Shown piece by piece: positions 1-6,131 of a stretch of 6,131 nt of DNA; position 1 is the stretch's first letter, and each line of letters opens with the position of its first letter. The notes under the pieces are model-generated. The model did no database searches and was not told the origin of the DNA. It worked only from the letters and a program-made list of their open reading frames with translations. Made by a program: the position numbers and the translations under genes. This stretch comes from Candidatus Adiutrix sp. (GTDB lineage Bacteria > Desulfobacterota > Desulfarculia > Adiutricales > Adiutricaceae), in the NCBI GenBank assembly GCA_031273445.1, contig JAISRV010000094.1, positions 1 to 6,131 of the forward strand. Reading direction: 5' to 3'.

Positions 1-6
1 GAAAGC

Positions 7-423
7 ATGATCCGCAAGATTTTGACGGAAATAATCGCCGAAAAAGACGGCGACCGGACCAAAGTGACGGATAAAAGCGGCATAATGTCCTTTCATACCC
101 CGAACTGGAAGCCGGAGCCTTTCGACACCGGCAAGGCCGGCGACAAAGTCTACCTCAAAGACATGGTCAGCCTGGAAGAGAGCCCGCGCCTGGGCTTCGG
201 GGTCATGGAGCTTGACGACTCCACCTTCAAGTGGACCCTCAACTATGACGAGGTCGACTACGTCATCGACGGGGTTCTGGAAATTATCATCGACGGCCGC
301 AAAGTGGTCGGCCAGGCCGGAGACGTGATTTTCATCCCGGCCAAATCGACCATAGAATTTTCCACCCCTAAATTCGCCCGCTTCTTCTATGTGGTTTATC
401 CCGCCAACTGGTATGACCAGTAA
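7..423 (+). CDS. eutQ: EutQ-family cupin, ethanolamine utilisation accessory protein
   Basis: This 138-residue protein is recognisable as the cupin domain of EutQ. Residues 76-82 read WTLNYDE, 105-111 read GDVIFIP and 131-135 read YPANW, all closely matching the C-terminal half of enterobacterial EutQ. EutQ belongs to the ethanolamine BMC system; in Salmonella it has been linked to acetate kinase activity, while its exact role elsewhere is unclear. Enterobacterial EutQ is about 230 residues with an extra N-terminal region; here only the cupin part is visible, as in shorter EutQ forms of other anaerobes. The first ATG is at base 7 and the two codons before it are open, so the true start and ribosome binding site may lie outside the window. 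The stop TAA at 421-423 is clear. It precedes eutT by 140 bases in the same direction, consistent with one operon. The family call is firm; the start is uncertain. Confidence 0.88.
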   Translation: MIRKILTEIIAEKDGDRTKVTDKSGIMSFHTPNWKPEPFDTGKAGDKVYLKDMVSLEESPRLGFGVMELDDSTFKWTLNYDEVDYVIDGVLEIIIDGRKVVGQAGDVIFIPAKSTIEFSTPKFARFFYVVYPANWYDQ

Positions 424-433
424 GTGCGGACAG

Positions 434-478
434 CAGCGGTTCTCAGGCGCTGGTTGCGAGGCATCAAAGGCCCCTCGC
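434..478 (+). other. Two small hairpins in the eutQ-eutT gap
   Basis: The 140-base gap between eutQ and eutT has no convincing gene. It contains two adjacent inverted repeats. CAGCG (434-438) pairs with CGCTG (448-452) around a 9-base loop. GCGAGG (456-461) pairs with CCTCGC (473-478) around an 11-base loop. A run of six T lies at 494-499, which is 15 bases past the second stem and too far for a normal intrinsic terminator. They may be RNA processing or mRNA-stability hairpins. Short stems of this kind also arise by chance in GC-rich DNA, so confidence is low. Confidence 0.3.
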
Positions 479-553
479 TGGGCAAAACTCACATTTTTTG
501 ACCAGCTACGACCCAGCCAGCCAAGCCGAACAGGCGAACGGCGGAATGTATTT

Positions 554-558
554 GGAGG
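554..558 (+). promoter_or_regulatory. Ribosome binding site deciding the eutT start
   Basis: GGAGG lies 5 bases before the ATG at 564. The reading frame stays open upstream to a TTG at 498, but that codon has no such site and the 22 extra codons do not resemble EutT. The site therefore fixes the start at 564. Confidence 0.85.
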
Positions 559-563
559 TAGCC

Positions 564-1454
564 ATGAAACCATTGACCGAACTCGACCTGCGAATGGCGC
601 TGAAGGACGGCGAGGCCACGACTTACGCCGTGCCCGAAGGGACGATAGTGACGCCTTCGGCGGCTGAATATCTGCGTCAGCAACGGGTTGAGCTTGTTTT
701 CAAAAAAACGGAGACCCTCATGAGCCAGACCCCCAACGACCATTACGGCCGCCTGCGCGCGCCTGAGGCCGCCTCCGGGCCGACCAGCCGGCCCGGCCAG
801 GCCCCAACGACGGAAAAACCAGCCCCGAAATGGGACTTCGCCGACCCCGCGGCGCGCGGGTCGGCCGCCGAAGGGGAAAAACCGAAAGAACTCTTCTTCG
901 GGCCCGACGGCGGCGCCTTCGACCACAAACCGGAAGCCCTGACCCACCTCAAGGGCCGCCAACTGGTTCACAAAGATCATCCCGTCATCATCTGGCGCGG
1001 CAAGCTCGACAGCCTCGCCGCCCGCCTGGTCGAAGCGCAGGTCTGCGGCCATCAGTTGGGCAATCAGGCCTATGTGGACGACCTGGAAGAAATACTCGGC
1101 TTCGTCCGGCGGCTTATGGCCTGCGAATTGCGCGGCAAGGAAGTGGAGGATTTCCATCTTCTCGGCCTTGACGCCGCCGCGCTGCGCGAGCGTTCACATG
1201 ACCCGGTCAAATTTTTCGGCCGCCGGCATATGCTCGTCTCCTATAAAATGGGGCCCCTGTGCGTGGCCTTAAACAGTTGCCGCGCCCTGACCAGAGAAGT
1301 GGAGCTCTCCGCCGCGGCCGCCTTCAAAGACGTCGCCGGCCAAAGCTCCCGCGACGACGTCATCCGCGCCCTCAACAGGCTGTCAAGCCTTTTCTATATT
1401 ATGATGTTCAAATATCTGCCGCCCGATTTCGACCCTGAATGGTCAGGCATCTGA
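564..1454 (+). CDS. eutT: EutT-type ATP:corrinoid adenosyltransferase
   Basis: This 296-residue protein would transfer the adenosyl group of ATP to cob(I)alamin, making the adenosylcobalamin needed by ethanolamine ammonia-lyase. Three parts are visible. Residues 1-47 form a small N-terminal domain (LTELDLRMAL, then IVTPSAAEYL) that resembles the start of enterobacterial EutT and also of full-length EutQ. Residues about 50-110 are a linker rich in Pro, Ala and Gly. Residues about 120-296 form the helical transferase domain, with EALTHL near 124, a basic/acidic helix near 144-190, and the hallmark ALNRLSS followed by an MM pair at 269-281. The Cys-rich CCxxC metal motif of Salmonella and E. coli EutT is absent; the stretch between the two domains has no cysteine. 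This fits the metal-motif-lacking EutT class described for Listeria. The product should work with the PduS-like reductase encoded downstream. An internal in-frame ATG at 720 has its own ribosome binding site. Family assignment is confident; activity is inferred. Confidence 0.87.
   Translation: MKPLTELDLRMALKDGEATTYAVPEGTIVTPSAAEYLRQQRVELVFKKTETLMSQTPNDHYGRLRAPEAASGPTSRPGQAPTTEKPAPKWDFADPAARGSAAEGEKPKELFFGPDGGAFDHKPEALTHLKGRQLVHKDHPVIIWRGKLDSLAARLVEAQVCGHQLGNQAYVDDLEEILGFVRRLMACELRGKEVEDFHLLGLDAAALRERSHDPVKFFGRRHMLVSYKMGPLCVALNSCRALTREVELSAAAAFKDVAGQSSRDDVIRALNRLSSLFYIMMFKYLPPDFDPEWSGI
710..722 (+). promoter_or_regulatory. Possible internal translation start in eutT
   Basis: GGAG at 710-713 stands 6 bases before an in-frame ATG at 720-722 (Met53 of EutT). 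Initiation here would give a 244-residue EutT lacking the N-terminal domain but keeping the transferase domain. The signal is short and could be chance; the position at the domain boundary is what makes it notable. Confidence 0.35.
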
Positions 1455-1455
1455 T

Positions 1456-1494
1456 ATGAGCGAATTTCGCTTAGCGCCGGCTTCAACAGCATGA
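1456..1494 (+). other. Mini-ORF 1 between eutT and eutA (12 codons)
   Basis: The ATG at 1456 comes one base after the eutT stop (TGA 1452-1454). It opens a 12-codon frame, MSEFRLAPASTA, ending at TGA 1492-1494. Its first codons copy the start of EutA (MSEF). No strong ribosome binding site precedes it, only AGG near 1445-1447. It could be a remnant of a duplicated eutA start or a short leader that passes ribosomes to the next start. It is unlikely to make a functional peptide. Confidence 0.35.
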
Positions 1495-1511
1495 GCGGGG
1501 CCTGGCGCTGA
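1491..1511 (+). other. Mini-ORF 2 between eutT and eutA (6 codons)
   Basis: The ATG at 1491 overlaps the stop of mini-ORF 1 in an ATGA junction. It opens MSGAWR, ending at TGA 1509-1511, ten bases before the eutA ATG at 1522. Like mini-ORF 1 and eutA it begins ATGAGCG. The ATGA overlap is a classic translational-coupling arrangement, but the frame is so short that chance is a serious alternative. Confidence 0.3.
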
Positions 1512-1521
1512 AAGACAGGTT

Positions 1522-2964
1522 ATGAGCGAATTTCTACTTAGCGTCGGCATCGACCTCGGCACCACCACGACCCAGCTGATCTTCAGCCGGCTGGAGGTGG
1601 AGAACACGGCTTCGGCCGCTTCCATTCCACGAATACAGATCGTCGACAAAAAAGTCATTTATCGCAGCGACATCCATTTTACGCCGCTTTTAAGCCGGAC
1701 CGTCATAGACGTGAACGCCGTCAGGGCCCTGGTGGAAAAAGAGTATCAAAAAGCGGGCATAAAGCCGGGCGACCTTTCCGCCGGCGCGGTCATCATCACC
1801 GGGGAAACGGCCCGCAAGGAAAACAGCGAAGCCGTTTTGCGCACTTTAAGCGGCTTGGCCGGCGACTTTGTCGTGGCCACGGCCGGTTCCGACCTGGAAG
1901 CCATCATCGCCGGGCGCGGCGCCGGCGTCGCTTTAATGAGCAAAAAAAACTGGAGCCGGCCTTTGGTCAATCTGGACATAGGCGGCGGAACCACCAACAT
2001 CGCCGTGTTTCTGGAAGGCGACCCGGTCGACACCTCGTGTCTGGACATCGGCGGCCGGCAAATCATACTTGAACCCGCGACCCTGAAGCTGACCTACGTG
2101 GCCAAAAAAGCGGCCATTCTGGCCGAACGCATGAATTTGCGGCTCAAGGAAGGCGAAATCGCCGCGCTGGGCGATCTGACCAGCCTCTGTGAGCGTCTGG
2201 CTCTTATTATGGCCCAGTCGCTGGGTCTGGCGCCCCCGACTGAAGAGCTGGACCTTTTCGTCACGGCCCATCCGCTCCGAAAGTCCTGGCGCTTTGGCGG
2301 GCTGGTTTTTTCCGGCGGCGTGGCCGACTTCATCTATAACGACTACGACCCGCGCCGGCCTTTTCCCTATGGCGACATCGGGCCTTTGTTGGGGCACTGC
2401 ATACGTGAATGCCGGCTCTTCAGCCAGGCGGAGCGTCTGACGCCCCTGGAGACCATTCGAGCCACGGTGGTCGGGGCCGGCTCCAACACCATGGAAATAA
2501 GCGGCTCGACCATCGCCATAAGCGACCAGTCGATTCTGCCCATAAAAAATATTCCTATCCTGAAGCTGACCGAGGACGACGAAGCCGACGATTACAGGTA
2601 TTTCAGTTCCCGTCTGGCCGAAAAGGTCAGTTGGTTCAAGGAAGACGACGGCCGGCATCAGCGGCTGGCCGTGGCCTTTCGCGGCCTCAAAAACCCTTCT
2701 TTCGAAAAAGTCAAAGAACTGAGCGCCCGCATCATCGAAGGCCTGAGCGACTATATCCGCGTCAATGATCTATTGGTGCTCGTGCTGGACATGGACATGG
2801 CCAAAAGCCTCGGCTACGCCCTGATGAACGCGCTGCCGGACAAAAAGGTCATATCTCTCGACACCGTGAAGGTGGAGAACGGCGACTATATCGACATAGG
2901 CGCCTCCCTGGCCAACGGACGCGTAGTGCCTGTCGTGGTCAAGACCCTGATTTTCGGCAAATAA
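1522..2964 (+). CDS. eutA: EutA, ethanolamine ammonia-lyase reactivating factor
   Basis: This 480-residue protein matches EutA along its length (E. coli EutA is about 467 residues). EutA is a chaperone-like ATPase that releases damaged cobalamin from ethanolamine ammonia-lyase (EutBC), so that fresh adenosylcobalamin can bind. It has the actin/Hsp70-type nucleotide fold: the phosphate-1 motif GIDLGTTTT at residues 9-17, the phosphate-2 motif DIGGGTTN at 152-159, an FSGGVADF loop near 264-271, and a conserved C-terminal GDYIDIGASL followed by VVPVVVKTL. No signal peptide or membrane segment is seen. The start at 1522 places the ATPase motif as in other EutA proteins; its ribosome binding site is weak (AAAGACAGG, 1511-1519), which suggests coupling to upstream translation. 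Its stop TAA shares its last A with an ATG for the next gene. Its presence implies that eutB and eutC exist nearby, outside the window. Confidence 0.93.
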   Translation: MSEFLLSVGIDLGTTTTQLIFSRLEVENTASAASIPRIQIVDKKVIYRSDIHFTPLLSRTVIDVNAVRALVEKEYQKAGIKPGDLSAGAVIITGETARKENSEAVLRTLSGLAGDFVVATAGSDLEAIIAGRGAGVALMSKKNWSRPLVNLDIGGGTTNIAVFLEGDPVDTSCLDIGGRQIILEPATLKLTYVAKKAAILAERMNLRLKEGEIAALGDLTSLCERLALIMAQSLGLAPPTEELDLFVTAHPLRKSWRFGGLVFSGGVADFIYNDYDPRRPFPYGDIGPLLGHCIRECRLFSQAERLTPLETIRATVVGAGSNTMEISGSTIAISDQSILPIKNIPILKLTEDDEADDYRYFSSRLAEKVSWFKEDDGRHQRLAVAFRGLKNPSFEKVKELSARIIEGLSDYIRVNDLLVLVLDMDMAKSLGYALMNALPDKKVISLDTVKVENGDYIDIGASLANGRVVPVVVKTLIFGK

Positions 2965-2968
2965 TGGC

Positions 2969-2972
2969 GGAG
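2969..2972 (+). promoter_or_regulatory. Ribosome binding site suggesting the pduS start
   Basis: GGAG lies 9 bases before the ATG at 2982. The alternative ATG at 2964 overlaps the eutA stop (TAATG) but has no purine-rich site before it. Both starts give proteins of normal length, so the choice of 2982 is a preference. Confidence 0.6.
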
Positions 2973-2981
2973 AATATATCC

Positions 2982-4310
2982 ATGCTGGACGACATTCTGG
3001 AAAAAGTAAGACAGGCCGGCATAGTCGGCGCCGGCGGCGCGGGTTTCCCCACCTCGGTGAAACTGAAAGCCTCGCCTGAATATATCATCGTCAACGGCGC
3101 CGAATGCGAGCCGCTTTTGCAGGTCGATCAGCAGTTGAGCGCGGTTTTCGCGCCGCTGTTGCTGAAGACCTTAAATGACCTGGTCGCGGCCATAGGGGCC
3201 AAGGGCGGCATTTTCGCCCTGAAGGAAAAATATAAGAAAGCGGCGGCGGCCCTGCGGGAGGAAGTCGGGGCCTACCCGGCCCTCTCCCTGAAATATTTGG
3301 GCAATTACTACCCCATGGGCGACGAGCAGGTGCTGGTCTATGAAGTTCTGGGGCGCATCGTGCCGGAAGGCGGCCTCCCCCTGGCCTCCGGCGCGGTGGT
3401 GGTGAATGTCGAAACCCTGCTGAACATCGCCTATGCGCTGGCTGACGGTCGCCCCGTGACCGAAAAATACGTGACCATAACCGGCGCCGTCAAAAAACCC
3501 GTGACCCTAAAAGTTCCGGTGGGGCTGAAATACTCCGACCTCATCGCCGCCGCGGGCGGCGCGACCGTCAAAAACCCGGCCATAATAAACGGCGGCCCCA
3601 TGATGGGCAAGGCTGAAGCCGACCTGGAACAGCCCGTGACCAAAACGTCGAAGGGCCTTATAGTTTTGAACGCCGACCACCCCTGGATCAGGGCTAAAAG
3701 ACGTTCCCTCCAGGAAATGATGCGCATAGCCAAAACGGCCTGCTGCCACTGCATGCTCTGCACCGACCTCTGCCCGCGTTACATGCTCGGGCACCGGCTG
3801 CACCCGGATAAAATCATGCGTCTGGCTTCCTACAATTCCACCTGCGAAAAGGAAGAAGCGGCCGCCGGCGCCTTTCTGTGCTGCGAATGCGGCCTGTGCG
3901 AAATCGCCTGCATTATGAGCCTGCAGCCCTGGAAACTGAATCAGGAACTTAAAAAACGCCTGGGCGCGCTGGGCGTCAAGAACCCCCGCCATGAAAAACC
4001 GGCCGCGGCCAACCCTTTCAGGCCCTACCGGCAATACCCCATTCCCAAGCTGATTCAGAGGCTGGGCCTGGCCGCCTATGACCATATTGACGCGCCCCTG
4101 GCCGATTACGCCGGCGAGGCGCGTGAAGCGCGTCTGCTGCTGAAGCAGCATCTGGGCGCGCCCTGTGTGCCCGACGTTGCGGTAGGCGACGAGGTGCGCA
4201 AGGGGCAGGCGATCGCCTCGCCGGCCCCCGGCGCTCTGGGGGCCTGCCTTCACAGCAGCCTCGACGGCCGCGTCAAGCATATCGATAATTTTTCCATAGT
4301 GGTCGCCTGA
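2982..4310 (+). CDS. pduS: PduS-type cobalamin reductase, RnfC-like Fe-S flavoprotein
   Basis: The protein is 442 residues from 2982, or 448 from the alternative start at 2964; Salmonella PduS is about 451. PduS reduces corrinoid to cob(I)alamin for the adenosyltransferase, using FMN and two [4Fe-4S] clusters. Numbered from the 2964 ATG, a glycine-rich GAGGAGFP at 22-29 and NGAECEP near 45 mark the RnfC-like nucleotide/flavin domain, with an NGGPMMG loop near 209-215. A first CxxCxxCxxxC motif is at C260, C263, C266 and C270, and a second at C306, C309, C312 and C316. The usual proline after the last cysteine is replaced by isoleucine in the second motif. The C-terminus has a barrel-like segment (GDEVRKGQAI). 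It follows eutA with almost no gap and precedes pduT by 31 bases. Its natural partners here are EutT and the Fe-S pore of PduT. An electron-transfer role other than B12 reduction cannot be excluded. Confidence 0.9.
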   Translation: MLDDILEKVRQAGIVGAGGAGFPTSVKLKASPEYIIVNGAECEPLLQVDQQLSAVFAPLLLKTLNDLVAAIGAKGGIFALKEKYKKAAAALREEVGAYPALSLKYLGNYYPMGDEQVLVYEVLGRIVPEGGLPLASGAVVVNVETLLNIAYALADGRPVTEKYVTITGAVKKPVTLKVPVGLKYSDLIAAAGGATVKNPAIINGGPMMGKAEADLEQPVTKTSKGLIVLNADHPWIRAKRRSLQEMMRIAKTACCHCMLCTDLCPRYMLGHRLHPDKIMRLASYNSTCEKEEAAAGAFLCCECGLCEIACIMSLQPWKLNQELKKRLGALGVKNPRHEKPAAANPFRPYRQYPIPKLIQRLGLAAYDHIDAPLADYAGEAREARLLLKQHLGAPCVPDVAVGDEVRKGQAIASPAPGALGACLHSSLDGRVKHIDNFSIVVA

Positions 4311-4330
4311 CCGGCTTCAGGCGCTTTAGC

Positions 4331-4334
4331 GGAG
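4331..4334 (+). promoter_or_regulatory. Ribosome binding site of pduT
   Basis: GGAG is placed 7 bases before the ATG at 4342 and supports that start. The 31-base gap after pduS holds no terminator or promoter that I can see. Confidence 0.75.
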
Positions 4335-4341
4335 AAGACAT

Positions 4342-4890
4342 ATGAGCACAGCCCTAGGCCTGTTGGAATTCAAAACCATCCCCGTGGCCGTGGAAGCCGC
4401 CGACGAAATGCTGAAGGCCGCGGAAGTCGAGCTGATTCTGGCCACGCCGATATGTCCCGGCAAATACGTGGCCATAATCAGCGGAGAAGTGGCCAATGTC
4501 CAGAGCTCCGTCAAAAGAGGCGTGGCCGTCGGCGGCATCTTCCTGGTTGATTCCTACGTCATCCCCAACATTTCCGAGGCCGTGCTGCCGGCTATCTCCG
4601 GGGCCGCCGTGGTCGATCATATGGAGTCGTTGGGGGTCATAGAGACCATAGCCGCCGTGAGCGCGGTCATGGCCGGCGACCTGATCGTCAAGGCCGCCCA
4701 GGTTCAGCTGATTGAAATCAGGCTGGCCCGCGGTCTGGGCGGCAAAGGCGAAGTATTTTTCACCGGCGAATTGGGGGCGGTCGAGGCGGCCCGCAACGCG
4801 GCGCTTGAGCGTTTGGGGCGGGAAGGCGGCTTGGTCAGTTCCGCCGTCATCGCCCGCCCCCATAAAGCTTTGCTGCAGGCCATCGCCTGA
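4342..4890 (+). CDS. pduT: PduT-type tandem-BMC shell protein with Fe-S pore cysteine
   Basis: This 182-residue protein contains two BMC domains, at about residues 3-92 and 96-182, and matches PduT of the propanediol microcompartment in length and sequence. Such proteins form pseudohexameric trimers in the shell. The segment ICPGK places a cysteine at residue 38, the same position as the PduT cysteine whose three copies hold a [4Fe-4S] cluster in the trimer pore. Other landmarks are LVDSYVIPNI at 68-77, VLPAISG at 81-87, the GLGGKGEV turn near 131-138 and IARPH at 170-174. Pairing with pduS immediately upstream repeats the pduS-pduT order of pdu operons and supports an electron path across the shell to the reductase. 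It is the last gene of the operon, with a strong terminator 23 bases after the stop. Confidence 0.93.
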   Translation: MSTALGLLEFKTIPVAVEAADEMLKAAEVELILATPICPGKYVAIISGEVANVQSSVKRGVAVGGIFLVDSYVIPNISEAVLPAISGAAVVDHMESLGVIETIAAVSAVMAGDLIVKAAQVQLIEIRLARGLGGKGEVFFTGELGAVEAARNAALERLGREGGLVSSAVIARPHKALLQAIA

Positions 4891-4912
4891 CTTTCGGCTC
4901 GGACGAAAAACC

Positions 4913-4943
4913 AGCGCCGCCGGCTTGCCGGCGGCGCTTTTTT
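4913..4943 (+). terminator. Intrinsic terminator after pduT
   Basis: AGCGCCGCCGGC (4913-4924) is perfectly complementary to GCCGGCGGCGCT (4927-4938), separated by TT; in RNA this is best read as an 11-pair stem with a four-base loop. Six T (4938-4943) follow directly. An A-run at 4906-4910 on the other side could give weak termination from the opposite direction. This closes the BMC operon and separates it from nifH. Confidence 0.92.
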
Positions 4944-5274
4944 GCGGCCTTCAATTTTCGCGGGATCGATTCCAAAACTCGCGCTTTTTCCCGCTTTCCC
5001 GACTAGCGTCCTGCGCGGTTAGGAGTATTCGTAGCCCGCCCTTATTCTCTGGCCCTGAACACCGAAATCGGCGACGGCGAAATTTAATTTTTGCTTTCCG
5101 GCAAATTCTCCTCTCCGTTTTTAAGCCGTCGGCTTGGCCCCTTCCTGTAGCATTACCCCGCAGAAAAATACATTTTAGAAACTTTTTCCCGCCAAGAACG
5201 AGGATAAAACCAAAAAAGTACGCGCAAGCGAACTGAAATAAAGAGGTCTGGCCCGCAGGGGCTAAAAAATAAAA

Positions 5275-6131
<857 letters not shown>

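Larger units (their letters stand above)
1456..1547 (+). repeat. Imperfect direct repeat of the eutA start
   Basis: Bases 1456-1481 (ATGAGCGAATTT, then CGC, then TTAGCGCCGGC) match 1522-1548 (ATGAGCGAATTT, then CTAC, then TTAGCGTCGGC) with a one-base length difference and few mismatches. The copies are 66 bases apart, and similarity stops about 28 bases in. The upstream copy is not in frame with eutA beyond its early stop. A local partial duplication is the simplest reading. Confidence 0.7.

Noticed and set aside
498..563. Extended eutT start at a TTG codon
   Set aside because: It has no ribosome binding site, the extra 22 residues do not resemble EutT, and ATG 564 has GGAGG at ideal spacing.
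702..708. A7 run in eutT as a programmed frameshift site
   Set aside because: It is phased AAA AAA ACG, so it does not form the X XXY YYZ heptamer, and the downstream frame encodes normal EutT.
489..1157. Long open frame on the - strand (222 codons)
   Set aside because: It lies opposite eutT and results from high GC at third codon positions. The product is unrecognisable.
1933..2658. Long open frame on the - strand opposite eutA (241 codons)
   Set aside because: Shadow of eutA, which is conserved along its whole length. No recognisable domain.
3507..4280. Long open frame on the - strand opposite pduS (257 codons)
   Set aside because: Shadow of pduS; the + strand keeps all Fe-S motifs.
4712..5236. 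174-codon + strand frame running from pduT into the gap
   Set aside because: It begins inside pduT in another frame and crosses the strong terminator.
5249..5264. Second sigma-54-like site, TGGCCCG then GGGGC
   Set aside because: Only 9 bases separate GG and GC, whereas 10 are required. The 5382-5397 site fits far better.

Overview
The window looks like part of a GC-rich anaerobic bacterial genome. It carries the tail of a bacterial-microcompartment (BMC) operon for vitamin-B12-dependent ethanolamine breakdown, followed by the start of a nitrogen-fixation operon. All recognised genes are on the + strand. The NifH sequence resembles the type found in strict anaerobes (Clostridium and Desulfovibrio-like), and a near-consensus sigma-54 element lies in front of it. 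High GC, sigma-54 and the eut/pdu gene mix together suggest a Desulfobacterota (deltaproteobacterial) anaerobe. That assignment is inference, because no rRNA or other taxonomic marker is present.

Layout. 7-423 encodes a cupin of the EutQ family; its start may lie beyond the window edge. 424-563 is a gap with two small hairpins. 564-1454 encodes an EutT-type corrinoid adenosyltransferase. 1455-1521 is a short gap holding two stop-start linked mini-ORFs and an imperfect copy of the eutA start. 1522-2964 encodes the ethanolamine ammonia-lyase reactivase EutA. 2982-4310 (or 2964-4310) encodes a PduS-type Fe-S flavoprotein cobalamin reductase. 4342-4890 encodes a PduT-type tandem-BMC shell protein with the pore cysteine C38. 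A strong intrinsic terminator at 4913-4943 closes the operon. 4944-5505 is a regulatory gap with AT-rich repeats, hairpins and a -24/-12 promoter at 5382-5397. nifH starts at 5506 and runs off the right edge.

How the genes fit together. Four of the five BMC-operon products maintain or supply the B12 cofactor. PduS would reduce cob(II)alamin, EutT would adenosylate the cob(I)alamin, and EutA would remove damaged cofactor from ethanolamine ammonia-lyase. PduT, with an Fe-S cluster in the shell pore, could pass electrons to PduS inside. EutQ is an accessory protein. The lyase genes eutB/eutC, the aldehyde dehydrogenase and the main shell genes are not in the window and are presumably upstream. 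The set mixes eut components (EutQ, EutT, EutA) with pdu components (PduS, PduT), so it differs from the enterobacterial eut operon.

I saw no tRNA, rRNA, CRISPR array, transposase or integrase.
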